Origin: Ruminococcus sp.
GTDB taxonomy: Bacteria > Bacillota > Clostridia > Oscillospirales > Ruminococcaceae
Direction: 5' to 3'
DNA: 64,000 bases
NCBI GenBank assembly: GCA_017475555.1
Contig: JAFVFL010000009.1
Location: forward strand, 31,373-95,372
Positions 48,797-57,155 of this stretch are shown one piece after another. The position numbers and the translations under genes were made by a program. Every line of letters starts with the position of its first letter. The first letter of the stretch is position 1. Below the pieces are notes generated by a model. It searched no databases. It saw only the letters and a program-made list of their open reading frames with translations, and was not told the DNA's origin.

Positions 48797-49142
48797 AAAA
48801 AATCTCCTCCAGCACTGCAATGCAGGCATGGAAGAGACGAAGAAGCTGTAAAAGCCGATATACTCCGTGGTACCACTCTTCTTGGTGCAGAAAACGCACC
48901 CACTCATCTGCGTCGGGCAACGCATATCTCTTTAACGGGAGAACCCGGTCACGCTTAATGAACACCGGAGGCTCCGGCATCGTTCAGATGACTGCTCAGG
49001 GAGGAGTTATACAAGCACCAGCCTGCTGCCTTTCACCAATATATCAGACAAGTATATCAGACAAGCCTGATAAGCGGCAGCTCTCTCTTCAAAAGCCGGA
49101 ACGAGCTTTGTTTCCCTTCATCGCATTTTAGTTATTGAAAGT
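48797..49142 (-). promoter_or_regulatory. T-box riboswitch of leuA (tRNA-Leu)
   Basis: The T-box GAGTGGTACCACGG lies at 48865-48878 on the reverse strand. A stem I with AGAGAGCTGCC precedes it, and a competing terminator follows (GTCTCTTCC...GGAGGAGAT plus T-tract, about 48797-48837). A possible specifier is CUU (49013-49015), though CUG a few bases away cannot be excluded. The stem I distal part contains a 13-bp tandem duplication (49040-49065). Uncharged tRNA-Leu would permit leuA transcription. Confidence 0.93.
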
Positions 49143-49148
49143 AATTCG

Positions 49149-49177
49149 ATTATAACTCAGCTTTTGAGATTTGTCAA
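49149..49177 (-). promoter_or_regulatory. Promoter of leuA
   Basis: Perfect consensus TTGACA (49172-49177) and TATAAT (49149-49154) on the reverse strand, 17-bp spacer, start near 49142. Confidence 0.9.
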
Positions 49178-49236
49178 GCGTTTTCACAAAATTTTCACCG
49201 AAATCCTGCAAAACCCCTGAACCTGAAAAACAATAC

Positions 49237-49265
49237 TTGACAAACGGGCTGATGTGTGGTATAAT
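49237..49265 (+). promoter_or_regulatory. Promoter of folT-folC
   Basis: Perfect consensus TTGACA (49237-49242) and TATAAT (49260-49265), 17-bp spacer, start near 49272. It diverges from the leuA promoter 60 bp away. Confidence 0.9.
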
Positions 49266-49273
49266 GAATGCAC

Positions 49274-49375
49274 TGAAGAGTAAAGGTGCGTTCGTTAAGT
49301 GTCCGCCGGACGGGGAGTTGCCGGAGGAACGAAAAGCGAATGCTTGCGGTTCGCACCTTGCATCCCGCTTCATAG
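49274..49375 (+). promoter_or_regulatory. Tetrahydrofolate (THF) riboswitch
   Basis: The leader contains the folT-motif landmarks in order: GAGTAAAGGTGCG, TTCGTTAAGTGTCCG, GGACGGGGAGTTGCC, and the closing CGCACCTTGCATCCCGCTTC. These match the THF riboswitch that binds reduced folates and lowers expression of folate transporters. No strong terminator follows, so control may act on ribosome binding site access. The downstream genes folT and folC agree with the ligand. Confidence 0.9.
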
Positions 49376-49443
49376 GGCAACTAAAGATAATGGCGTGTCA
49401 TGCCTTCTTTTCTGTCGTATGATGTGGAAAAGGAGGTATTTTT

Positions 49444-50011
49444 TATGACAAATGAAAACAAAAAAACAAACAGGACTGCCCTTTTCGGCAGCACAAGGGT
49501 GCTCGTGGCGTGTGCGGTGTTCATCGCTATGAGTATCGCATTCGGCAAGCTCCTTGCGTTCAATCTCGGCAGCAGCATACGCATAAGCTTTGAGAATCTT
49601 CCGGTGCTCATGGCTGGTATACTGTTCGGGCCGCTTGCAGGTGCGGCGGTCGGTGCAGGTGCGGATATTATCGGCTGCATAATGGTGGGCTACTCGATAA
49701 ATCCGGTGATCACAGCTGCCTGTGCAGGCATAGGGGCGGTATCCGGACTGATGTACAGGTACGTGATGAAAGACCGCAGCCAGATAATACGGCTTGCATT
49801 CTCGGTCGGGACGGCTCATATCATATGCTCCATGATAATCAAGTCCATCGGACTGTACCTCTGGTACCACACACAGCTCCAGATACTGGTGCTGAGAATA
49901 CCCCTGTATACGTGCATCGGTCTGGTCGAGGGCATTATCATCTATCAGCTCATACGCAGCAGAGCGTTCATGGAGCAGCTTGAAAGGCTGAGCGGAAATG
50001 ACAGAGAATGA
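49444..50011 (+). CDS. folT: Folate-specific ECF transporter S component
   Basis: FolT is the membrane substrate-binding subunit that pairs with a shared energy-coupling module (not in this window) to import folate. The 188-residue product has about six hydrophobic helices, with the N-terminal VLVACAVFIAMSIAFGKLLAFNLG, the ISFENLPVLMAGILFGPLAGAAVGAGADIIGCIM block and the Arg/Gly signature typical of FolT. AAAGGAGG precedes ATG. It overlaps folC by 14 nt. Confidence 0.93.
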
Positions 50012-51269
50012 GGCAATATCGTATCTTGCAAGGGCAGCAAAGCGGGGAAGCAGGCTCGGACTTGAGAGGATAAGCGAGCTTTGCAGGCTTCTTGGCGAGC
50101 CGCAGAATACTGTCCCGGCTGTACACATCGCAGGAACAAACGGCAAGGGCTCATGCGGTGCTATGCTGAGCAGTATCCTCACAGCCGCAGGATACAGGAC
50201 GGGCTGGTTCTCATCGCCTGCAATTACCGGTATTACGGACTATTTCCGCATAGACGGAGAGTGTATCAGCGGTGACGGATTCGCTTCGGTCATGGGAGAT
50301 ATCGTGCCGGTGTGTGAAAGCATGGACGACAAGCCTACTGAGTTCGAGGTGCTGACTGCGGCGGCGTTCGAGCTGTTCCGAAGAGAAAAATGCGATATAA
50401 TGATAATAGAGTGCGGAATGGGCGGAGATACTGATTCCACGAATGTCATTGCAAGCCCGGTGCTGTCAGTGATAACTAATATCCGCCTCGACCACAGCGG
50501 TTTCCTCGGTGACACTGTAGAGGAGATAGCCGTACACAAGGCAGGGATAATAAAGCCCGGTGTTCCGGTGGTTTTCTCAGGCTCTGACGAGGCGGCAGCG
50601 GACACTGTGGAAAAGCGTGCAGAGGAGTGCGGAAGTGAGCTTATCATACCGTCAGCTGATGCACTCGTTTCCCGTGCACCGGAGATAAGCGGAATCGAAC
50701 TCCGCTGGCTGTCCGGCGGCTCGGCTGTAGATATCCATATCCCGCTTCTTGGTGCATATCAGAGGGAGAACGCACTTATTTCACTGACGGCTGTGGAAAT
50801 GCTGCGGAAAAAGGGCTTCGATATCCCGGACAGTGCGGTCGTTTCGGGCATGGCTTCGGTCAGGTGGCACGGCAGATTCGAGCTGCTGCGGACTGACCCC
50901 GTGGTGCTTTATGACGGTGCTCACAACCCGGACGGCATGAAAATGGCTGCGGCAACACTAAAATCCCTGTTCCCCGGTCAGCGGGTCGCAGTGGTCATGG
51001 GAGTAATGGCTGACAAGGAATATTCTCTGTACACAGATATACTTTCTGGGCTTGCGGAAAAGGTATTCACGGTGACCCCGGACAATCCCCGGTCGCTCGA
51101 CTGCCGGGAGCTTGCAGAGGTATTCAGAAATGCCGGGATAAACGCACAGGCGTATCCGGTGCTGAGTGAGGGCGTGAGGGCAGCTGTGGGATTTGCGAAA
51201 GAAAGCTCCTGTCCGCTTGCTATCCTCGGAACACTCTATATGTACGGCGAGGTCACGGCGGCGATGTAA
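49998..51269 (+). CDS. folC: Folylpolyglutamate synthase / dihydrofolate synthase
   Basis: FolC adds glutamate to folates and, in many bacteria, also to dihydropteroate. The 423-residue product has the P-loop HIAGTNGKGSCGAMLSSIL, TGWFSSPAITGITDYFRIDGE, IIECGMGGDTDSTNV, LDHSGFLGDTVEEIAVHKAGIIKPG and the C-terminal VLYDGAHNPDGMKMA. Translation is coupled to folT by a 14-nt overlap. Trapping of imported folate by polyglutamylation explains the pairing with folT. Confidence 0.95.
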   Translation: MTENEAISYLARAAKRGSRLGLERISELCRLLGEPQNTVPAVHIAGTNGKGSCGAMLSSILTAAGYRTGWFSSPAITGITDYFRIDGECISGDGFASVMGDIVPVCESMDDKPTEFEVLTAAAFELFRREKCDIMIIECGMGGDTDSTNVIASPVLSVITNIRLDHSGFLGDTVEEIAVHKAGIIKPGVPVVFSGSDEAAADTVEKRAEECGSELIIPSADALVSRAPEISGIELRWLSGGSAVDIHIPLLGAYQRENALISLTAVEMLRKKGFDIPDSAVVSGMASVRWHGRFELLRTDPVVLYDGAHNPDGMKMAAATLKSLFPGQRVAVVMGVMADKEYSLYTDILSGLAEKVFTVTPDNPRSLDCRELAEVFRNAGINAQAYPVLSEGVRAAVGFAKESSCPLAILGTLYMYGEVTAAM

Positions 51270-51309
51270 ACAGGGCTGATCTGCTGCAATTGAATAATTT
51301 AACACTTCA

Positions 51310-51342
51310 ACGGACTGCTATTCATATGCAGTCCGTTTTTTT
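51310..51342 (+). terminator. Terminator of folT-folC
   Basis: ACGGACTGC (51310-51318) pairs with GCAGTCCGT (51328-51336), followed by TTTTTT. Confidence 0.92.
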
Positions 51343-51354
51343 GCATAATTTCTG

Positions 51355-51383
51355 TTGACTAATTGCCGGTATCATGGTATAAT
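51355..51383 (+). promoter_or_regulatory. Promoter of the DUF4874/DUF4832 dockerin gene
   Basis: TTGACT (51355-51360) and TATAAT (51378-51383), 17-bp spacer, start near 51390. It begins 12 nt after the folC terminator. Confidence 0.85.
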
Positions 51384-51413
51384 TATAACAACAAAACATG
51401 AAAGGAGCTTGTT

Positions 51414-53930
51414 ATGCAATACAGATCTTTCAGCCGCATTGCCGGTGCTTTGCTGTCTGCACTTCTTGCTGCGGCAGCAGTACCCGCTGTCCCTGCCGAT
51501 TCCGCCGGGACTATGAAGGACAGCGGTCTGAGCTATACGGAATATGTCGGCACTATCAGCAACCCCGCCGCAGGATACACCACGACCTCATGGTACACTC
51601 TGAAGCCCGGTGAGGTGAAGATCCTTGACCCGTCCGGCAGCCTCGTGCTGTTTTTCATCGACATCGGTGCGTATTCAAGCGGTGCAAACGGCACAACTAC
51701 TGAAAATGCCGACGGTACTACCACCTACACCGAGGGTACTGACTACGACCTTGATGACAGCTTCTTTGAATCGCTCAGGGGAACCTTTGAGAACTGCCGG
51801 AAAAACGGCAGCATGATAGCCCTGAGGTTCAGGTATGACGCAACCGGAAAGGACGCTCCTGAGCCGTCCTCGTTCGATCAGGTGCTTGCACATATACAGC
51901 AGGTAAAAAGCAGCGGTATACTTGAGGAATATGCCGATATACTGGCGTTTGTTGAAAGCGGAACAGTTGGCAAGTGGGGAGAGCAGCACGGCGGTAAATA
52001 CACCTCGCTCGATCACAAAGTTCAGATCCTTGATGCGTGGGTCAATGCTGTTCCAGATGAGATACCCGTGACTGTCCGTACTCCCGATATTTTCGCAAAG
52101 TGGGCTGGTATAGAGCGGAGCCAGCTTGATGATGACACGGTCTACGAGGCAGCGGAGATCTCCTCTGACAGCTCGGCACTTCGGCTCCTGAGCAAGAGAA
52201 TAGGGCTTTACAACGACGGATATATGGGCAGCGATTCAGACCTTGGGACCTTCGCAAACCGTGAAACAGAGACGAACTGGCTCGGCAGGGTCTGCACCAA
52301 TACCTACTACGGCGGAGAATTTTCGGGAGCTATCGACTTTGCAAAGCAATATGACACCTACCTCCCGGAAAATGCTATACCGGAGATGTATAAGACCCAC
52401 CTCAGCTATATCAACGGAAACATATTCCAGCTGTACAAGGACTACACCTTCGGCGGGGAGTATGATGTGCCGGGGTGCGATAATTCGGCATATTACGGAC
52501 AGACAGTGTTCCAGTTCATACGTGACCACATAGGCTACCGGTTCGTTCTCCGCAGGTCTGAGCTGAGCGAAAGTGCCGTGCAGGGCGGTGAGCTTGCCGT
52601 CAATTTCAGCGTTGAGAACACAGGCTTTGCAAATCCGATACCTCCTGCGGCGGCTTCGGTTCTTCTGGAGCGTGACGGCGTGTACTATCAGTGTGAGCTT
52701 GATGATGTTTTTATGGCTAACAGCTGGCTTTCGCAGACTACCTCTGAGGAAGATCTCTCGTTCACCGTTCCGGGCGGAATCGAGCCGGGCGAGTGGAATG
52801 TGTACCTTAAAATAACTATGGGAAATAACGGCCTCGACCAGCTGAATATGCGGTCTGTACGCTTTGCGAATGAGGGCGTGTGGAACAGCTCTCTCGGTGC
52901 AAATCTGCTTGGAAAGGTAACGATAAATAAGTCGGATACGCCCTCCTCTGTATACCGCTTCACTGAAACAGGAAGCTCCTCAGGGCATTACGGTATAATG
53001 GACACAAGAGGGCATATAACCGTAGACGGAGAGATCTCGTCGGATACCGAGTGGACTGAGGATATGCTCATCGGTGAAAACGGCGATAATAAGGTCTATA
53101 TGACAGCTGACGAAAGCAATATCTACATCATGGGACAGCTCCCCGACACTGCCGCAGCACCGGTATACAATCTGCGGCTGACCCGTGCTGACGGCGAAAG
53201 CTACTGGCTGTATTATCAGTCGAATGGCTTTGTATATTTCAACCATGACGGACGGAGCGGCGATTCGTGCCGGCATTCCGGCAATACTGTCGAATTTAAG
53301 ATACCTCTTTCCATGATGGGGCTTGAAGCCGGGACGGAGCTTTCACTGGTAAGGCTTTTCCTCCAGGACAGTGCGAATGAATGGAAGCTGCTTGGCGAGG
53401 TAAACTCCGGAGAATGCACAGTTCCTGCGGGTATACAGGTATATTCCGCCTGCGACCGGGTGTGGCTCACAAAGGACGAGCCATACTATGCAAGGGTGCT
53501 GACGACGTCGAAAAATGCTTCATACCAGTGGTATCACGACGGCATTGAGTTACCCGGCGAGACGAGCCGTGACCTTACGATATCCGACGGCAGTGATGAG
53601 GCTGCCGGGCTGTATTCAGTTAGGATAACCTCATCGGGCGGTGCAGAGAAAATGGTCGATATGCTCGAAGCAGCGGAGTATCTGAGCTATGATCCGACAG
53701 TTCCTCCGGTGACGTTCTACGGCGACGCAAACGTGGATAAAAAGGTGAATATGGCTGACGCAGTAGCTGTACTGCAATGCCTTGCGAACGAGGAAAAATA
53801 TCCTCTGACTGAACAGGGGCGGATAAACGCAGACTGCGACAAAACGGAGGGACTTACCGGAACAGACGCAATAACGATACAGATGGTCGATGCCGGAGTA
53901 TATCAGCAGTCTGAGCTGCCGCTCAGGTAA
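51414..53930 (+). CDS. Secreted DUF4874/DUF4832 dockerin protein
   Basis: The 838-residue secreted protein has a signal peptide (about 1-30), an N-terminal DUF4874-like domain (YTEYVGTISNPAAGYTT...) and a DUF4832-like part. The latter pair is predicted to form a TIM-barrel related to glycoside hydrolases: SMIALRFRYDATG, ILAFVESGTVGKWGEQHGG, then GYRFVLRRSELSE. Beta-sandwich regions with an Ig-like stretch (SYQWYHDGIELPGETSRDLTISDGSDEAAGLYSV) follow. A C-terminal dockerin (about 772-830; GDANVDKKVNMADAVAVLQCLANEEKYPL) ends it. The substrate is unknown; the dockerin places it on the fibre-degrading complex. A GAAAGGAG site precedes ATG. Confidence 0.8.
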   Translation: MQYRSFSRIAGALLSALLAAAAVPAVPADSAGTMKDSGLSYTEYVGTISNPAAGYTTTSWYTLKPGEVKILDPSGSLVLFFIDIGAYSSGANGTTTENADGTTTYTEGTDYDLDDSFFESLRGTFENCRKNGSMIALRFRYDATGKDAPEPSSFDQVLAHIQQVKSSGILEEYADILAFVESGTVGKWGEQHGGKYTSLDHKVQILDAWVNAVPDEIPVTVRTPDIFAKWAGIERSQLDDDTVYEAAEISSDSSALRLLSKRIGLYNDGYMGSDSDLGTFANRETETNWLGRVCTNTYYGGEFSGAIDFAKQYDTYLPENAIPEMYKTHLSYINGNIFQLYKDYTFGGEYDVPGCDNSAYYGQTVFQFIRDHIGYRFVLRRSELSESAVQGGELAVNFSVENTGFANPIPPAAASVLLERDGVYYQCELDDVFMANSWLSQTTSEEDLSFTVPGGIEPGEWNVYLKITMGNNGLDQLNMRSVRFANEGVWNSSLGANLLGKVTINKSDTPSSVYRFTETGSSSGHYGIMDTRGHITVDGEISSDTEWTEDMLIGENGDNKVYMTADESNIYIMGQLPDTAAAPVYNLRLTRADGESYWLYYQSNGFVYFNHDGRSGDSCRHSGNTVEFKIPLSMMGLEAGTELSLVRLFLQDSANEWKLLGEVNSGECTVPAGIQVYSACDRVWLTKDEPYYARVLTTSKNASYQWYHDGIELPGETSRDLTISDGSDEAAGLYSVRITSSGGAEKMVDMLEAAEYLSYDPTVPPVTFYGDANVDKKVNMADAVAVLQCLANEEKYPLTEQGRINADCDKTEGLTGTDAITIQMVDAGVYQQSELPLR

Positions 53931-53934
53931 AAAG

Positions 53935-53963
53935 AAAAGGGACGTGCGAACGTCCCTTTTTTA
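53935..53963. terminator. Bidirectional terminator between the dockerin gene and metK
   Basis: AAAAGGGACGT (53935-53945) pairs with ACGTCCCTTTT (53950-53960) around GCGA, followed by TT on the forward strand and an A/T-rich run on the other. Confidence 0.88.
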
Positions 53964-53967
53964 TCAT

Positions 53968-55164
53968 TCAGTTCCTTGCAAGCTCCTCAGCTCTTGCCTT
54001 CAGCTCAGCTGCCCTGTCGGTCTTCTCCCATGCAGCTCCGAGATCCTCACGTCCCATGTGTCCGTATGCCGCAAGCCGCCTGTACTGCGGCTTTTTCAGC
54101 CTGAGCATCTTTATTATAGCCGCCGGACGAAGGTCAAACAGCTCACTAACTGCCGCTGCTATCACCTCATCATCGACCGTACCCGTGCCGAATGTATCAA
54201 CGAGTATAGAAACAGGCTCCGCAACACCGATAGCGTAGGAAAGCTGTACCTCTGCCTTTGACGCAAGACCCGCTGCAACGATGTTCTTTGCGATATACCT
54301 TGCTGCATAAGCTGCTGAGCGGTCAACCTTAGTCGGATCCTTACCCGAAAATGCACCGCCGCCGTGACGAGAATATCCTCCGTAGGTGTCAACGATTATC
54401 TTTCTTCCGGTAAGTCCGCTGTCTCCCTGAGGGCCTCCGACAACGAATCTTCCGGTCTGGTTTATGTATATCTTCGTGTCAACAAGAAGCTCCGCCGGAA
54501 TTACAGGCTCGATAACGAAGTCCTTTATATCCTTTCTGAGCTGCTCAAGCGAAATATCCGCAGAATGCTGCGAGGAAACTACAACTGCGTCCACACGCAC
54601 CGGCTTTCCGTCGTCATACTCAACCGTGACCTGAGTTTTTCCGTCGGGTCTGAGATAGCGGAGAGAGCCGTCCTTACGCACCTCGGTCAGCTTCAGTGCA
54701 AGCTTATGGGCAAGTGATATCGGCAGCGGCATAAGCTCCGGTGTCTCATCGCAGGCGTAGCCGAACATTATGCCCTGATCTCCTGCACCATTGGAAAGTC
54801 CGTCACTCTCCTGATTCTCCTCACGGTACTCAAAAGCCTCGTCAACGCCCATTGCTATATCAGGTGACTGTCCGTCGATCGAAGTAATGACCGAGCAGGT
54901 GTGTGCGTCAAAGCCGTACTTTGCCCTGTCGTAGCCGATATCAGCGACTACCTGACGAGCTATCTTCGGGATATCTATATCCGCCTTTGTGGATATCTCA
55001 CCCATAATGAGTATCATTCCCGTCGTCACCGCTGTCTCGCAGGCGACCCGTCCGTTCTCGTCCTGCTCAAGTATCGCATCGAGCACAGCGTCCGATATCT
55101 GGTCGCATATCTTGTCGGGATGTCCCTCAGTTACAGATTCTGATGTAAAAAATTTTCTGCTCAT
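53968..55164 (-). CDS. metK: S-adenosylmethionine synthase
   Basis: MetK makes SAM from methionine and ATP. The 398-residue product has [42 protein letters not shown], the P-loop-like [27 protein letters not shown] and [15 protein letters not shown] 55164 is supported by AGGAGG 7 nt upstream; the frame extends upstream without a site. It is preceded by a SAM-I riboswitch, giving end-product control. Confidence 0.97.
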   Translation of the reverse strand: MSRKFFTSESVTEGHPDKICDQISDAVLDAILEQDENGRVACETAVTTGMILIMGEISTKADIDIPKIARQVVADIGYDRAKYGFDAHTCSVITSIDGQSPDIAMGVDEAFEYREENQESDGLSNGAGDQGIMFGYACDETPELMPLPISLAHKLALKLTEVRKDGSLRYLRPDGKTQVTVEYDDGKPVRVDAVVVSSQHSADISLEQLRKDIKDFVIEPVIPAELLVDTKIYINQTGRFVVGGPQGDSGLTGRKIIVDTYGGYSRHGGGAFSGKDPTKVDRSAAYAARYIAKNIVAAGLASKAEVQLSYAIGVAEPVSILVDTFGTGTVDDEVIAAAVSELFDLRPAAIIKMLRLKKPQYRRLAAYGHMGREDLGAAWEKTDRAAELKARAEELARN

Positions 55165-55208
55165 TTTTATCCTCCTGAAATAAATTTGGTTATCCGGCTT
55201 GCAGACAA

Positions 55209-55391
55209 ACAAAAAGACACCCGAAGGTGTCTGACAGTTCTTTTCAGCGAATACTGCTCAAACTCCTCATCTTCCGGAAATACCGCAGAATTTAGCACCT
55301 TTGAATAATCCGGTGTGCTTTTATATGCCGGAAATACTCAGGTTGCCGGGCTTCACAGGGTCTGTTCCCTCTGCCGCTCTTGATAAGGTAT
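55209..55391 (-). promoter_or_regulatory. SAM-I (S-box) riboswitch of metK
   Basis: On the reverse strand the leader opens with CTTATCAAGAGCGGCAGAGGGAA, then ACCCTGTGAAGCCCGGCAACC, the hallmark S-box core. Further paired segments follow, and a terminator AGACACC-TTCG-GGTGTCT followed by TTTTTG (55209-55232). SAM binding would favour the terminator. Confidence 0.95.
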
Positions 55392-55397
55392 GGGTAT

Positions 55398-55426
55398 ATT
55401 ATAACTCATTCGCAGCGGTTTGTCAA
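55398..55426 (-). promoter_or_regulatory. Promoter of metK
   Basis: Perfect consensus TTGACA (55421-55426) and TATAAT (55398-55403) on the reverse strand, 17-bp spacer, start near 55391, directly at the S-box. Confidence 0.9.
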
Positions 55427-55473
55427 TAGTTTTTTATTCTGTTTCATATGTGCAACGTACATCATCTCCGGGC

Positions 55474-55614
55474 TTACTGATTCTTATACATATCAGCGAC
55501 CATGTATACAAAGTAGAACACCCAGATGACCCACGTTATCGCCCACCAGCCGGTGAATATGCTGACAAGGAGATACACAAGGACAGTACCGAGCGTTATA
55601 AATAGCTTTTTCAT
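55474..55614 (-). CDS. 46-residue two-helix membrane protein
   Basis: A short frame from ATG 55614 to TAA 55474 encodes MKKLFITLGTVLVYLLVSIF, then TGWWAITWVIWVFYFVYMVADMYKNQ. That is two hydrophobic helices joined by a GWW turn, with charged ends. It has a GAGGTGAAAG ribosome binding site and its own promoter with consensus TTGACA. These signals make it a real gene despite its size. It resembles short clostridial membrane proteins of unknown role. Its stop lies 48 bp upstream of the metK -35, so it may read into metK. Confidence 0.75.
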   Translation of the reverse strand: MKKLFITLGTVLVYLLVSIFTGWWAITWVIWVFYFVYMVADMYKNQ

Positions 55615-55631
55615 AGCTTTCACCTCAACTC

Positions 55632-55660
55632 ATTTTACCACATGGCGGCTCAGATGTCAA
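55632..55660 (-). promoter_or_regulatory. Promoter of the 46-residue membrane protein gene
   Basis: TTGACA (55655-55660) and TAAAAT (55632-55637) on the reverse strand, 17-bp spacer, start near 55625, giving a very short leader. Confidence 0.8.
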
Positions 55661-55769
55661 GGATATCCGTGCTTTCTGCTTCTGAGGTTCATATGACCCT
55701 GAAAAGCGATTTGATAGTCGTGCCTATCAGTTCCGCAGAACGCATTGTAAAATTATTTTTCAAAAATAC

Positions 55770-55798
55770 TTGACATATCTTACAATATGTGCTATACT
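55770..55798 (+). promoter_or_regulatory. Promoter of the 123-residue membrane protein gene
   Basis: TTGACA (55770-55775) and TATACT (55793-55798), 17-bp spacer, start near 55805. A small TAAGG/CCTTA hairpin and a GGGGG ribosome binding site lie in the leader. Confidence 0.8.
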
Positions 55799-55858
55799 TC
55801 AAGTCAGGGATCATTAAGGTAAGCCTTAGCACAATATTATTATTCTTGGGGGTTAAAA

Positions 55859-56230
55859 ATGAAAACATTATTCCAGGTCTGGAGCATTCTGAAAATAGTG
55901 ATATACGGCATTGCCGCTCTTATCGTTATTCTCGGAATTGCCGGCGTTTCTTCACTCTCTGTCGGTTCAGACGGCTACACAAGCGCTATAGGCGGTATGT
56001 ACGTTCTCATGCTGCTGCTCTCGCTCGTCTCCCCGGCTATGGTCATAATAATGGCAGCCGCCGGGCTCAGGGGCAGCTATGATACCTGCTCAAAGCTCGC
56101 TATCGTCGTTATCGTTCTCGATGCACTCGATCTGTTCGCTTCTGATAACAGAGAGCTTGCATTCCTGAAGCTCGTGCTTGCGGTGCTGTATTTTGTGCTC
56201 ATCAAAAAAATTGATAAAATGAGCTATTGA
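55859..56230 (+). CDS. Small multi-pass membrane protein of unknown function
   Basis: The 123-residue product has about four hydrophobic segments (roughly 10-35, 45-70, 78-92 and 100-116), joined by short loops (SVGSDGYTSAIGG; RGSYDTCSK; FASDNRE), and ends IKKIDKMSY. I recognise no family. It has its own promoter and a GGGGG site 7 nt before ATG. Its stop codon TGA is part of the TTGACA of the thiT promoter, so the two units are packed without spare bases. Confidence 0.7.
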   Translation: MKTLFQVWSILKIVIYGIAALIVILGIAGVSSLSVGSDGYTSAIGGMYVLMLLLSLVSPAMVIIMAAAGLRGSYDTCSKLAIVVIVLDALDLFASDNRELAFLKLVLAVLYFVLIKKIDKMSY

Positions 56231-56255
56231 CAAATCAGAAGCATTGTGATATAAT
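56227..56255 (+). promoter_or_regulatory. Promoter of thiT
   Basis: Perfect consensus TTGACA (56227-56232) and TATAAT (56250-56255), 17-bp spacer, start near 56262. The -35 contains the stop codon of the preceding gene. Confidence 0.9.
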
Positions 56256-56280
56256 TGTCTGGTAAATTAAATACTGAGAT

Positions 56281-56384
56281 TGCAGGGGTGCTGCTATGCG
56301 GCTGAGAGGAGCCTGTCTCCGACCCTTTGAACCTGTCGGTCAATACCGTCGTAGGAAGCAAAAGCATTGAAGGCTTGAAGCAGC
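56281..56384 (+). promoter_or_regulatory. TPP (THI-box) riboswitch
   Basis: The core is clear: GCAGGGGTGC, CGGCTGAGAGG, GACCCTTTGAACCTG and AATACCGTCGTAGGAAGC. It binds thiamine diphosphate. The downstream terminator (56414-56441) and the thiT gene agree with repression by the cofactor. Confidence 0.96.
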
Positions 56385-56413
56385 TCGAAGGCATGAAGCT
56401 GCACGATATCCCT

Positions 56414-56441
56414 GCGTACCCTGACCGGGTACGCTTTTTTT
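56414..56441 (+). terminator. Expression-platform terminator of the TPP riboswitch
   Basis: GCGTACCC (56414-56421) pairs with GGGTACGC (56427-56434), followed by TTTTTTT. The preceding repeats AAGCAGCTCGAAGG/CATGAAGCTGC could form the alternative structure. Confidence 0.9.
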
Positions 56442-56478
56442 CTGCTTATTTCCTGCATCTCGGAGAAAGAGGTAAAAA

Positions 56479-57063
56479 ATGAAAAACAGCAAGACAAGAA
56501 TGATGGTCGAGGGTGCGATAATGGTCGCTCTCGCAACAGTGCTCAGCCTTATAAAGGTATTTGAGCTGCCGTGGGGCGGTGCTATCACACTGCTCTCCAT
56601 GCTTCCGATATGTATGTTCAGCATAAAGTACGGCATCAAAAAGGGCTTTGCAGTGTCATTCATCTATTCACTCGTTCAGCTCTTCCTATCGCTCGGCAGC
56701 GTGCTCAGCTGGGGACTCACGGTCGGCGTGCTTATCGCTTGTATCGTCCTTGACTACATAGCTGCGTTCACTGTTCTGGGCATTGCCGGTATCCTCCGCA
56801 GCAAGGGTGCAGCAGGCTGGATATGCGGAACAGTTCTTGCGATATTCCTGCGTTTTGTATGCCACTTCATCAGCGGCTGCACTATCTGGTGGTACGGCTT
56901 CGGCGAGCTGTGGAGCGGATTCTCGACTGAGAATGCGTTCATATACAGCCTGCTCTACAACGGCTCATATATGCTCCCGGAAATGATAATCACCGGTATT
57001 GCAGCATTTATACTCTTCAAGGCACCTCAGACAAAGAGACTGCTGACAGAGAGCAGCAACTAA
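56479..57063 (+). CDS. thiT: Thiamine-specific ECF transporter S component
   Basis: ThiT is the membrane subunit that binds thiamine for an energy-coupling factor transporter. The 194-residue product has six predicted helices with the family blocks MVEGAIMVALATVLSLIKVF, WGGAITLLSMLPICMFSIKYGIKKG, the mid-protein YIAAFTVLGIAGIL and HFISGCTIWWYGFG with the Trp/Tyr cluster that binds thiamine. The TPP riboswitch in front confirms the substrate. AGAGGT precedes ATG. Confidence 0.95.
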   Translation: MKNSKTRMMVEGAIMVALATVLSLIKVFELPWGGAITLLSMLPICMFSIKYGIKKGFAVSFIYSLVQLFLSLGSVLSWGLTVGVLIACIVLDYIAAFTVLGIAGILRSKGAAGWICGTVLAIFLRFVCHFISGCTIWWYGFGELWSGFSTENAFIYSLLYNGSYMLPEMIITGIAAFILFKAPQTKRLLTESSN

Positions 57064-57071
57064 AAACGACA

Positions 57072-57117
57072 GCCTGCCCGGTATCTGACAATGCTCAGAT
57101 ACCGGGCAGGCTTTTTT
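57072..57117 (+). terminator. Long terminator after thiT
   Basis: A perfect 17-bp stem (57072-57088 with 57095-57111, starting GCCTGCCCGG) and a 6-nt loop are followed by TTTTTT. The stem is unusually long. Confidence 0.95.
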
Positions 57118-57155
57118 CATGAAACGTCAATATTATCCGGTGTCAGCCGCAAGGC

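Noticed and set aside
48734..48925. Upstream extension of leuA through the T-box
   Set aside because: The added residues come from the terminator and T-box sequence; ATG 48733 has the ribosome binding site and the normal LeuA start.
49370..50182. Reverse-strand open frame of 270 codons opposite folT
   Set aside because: It covers folT, its riboswitch tail and the start of folC, all well supported on the forward strand; the product is low in hydrophobic order and has no start signals.
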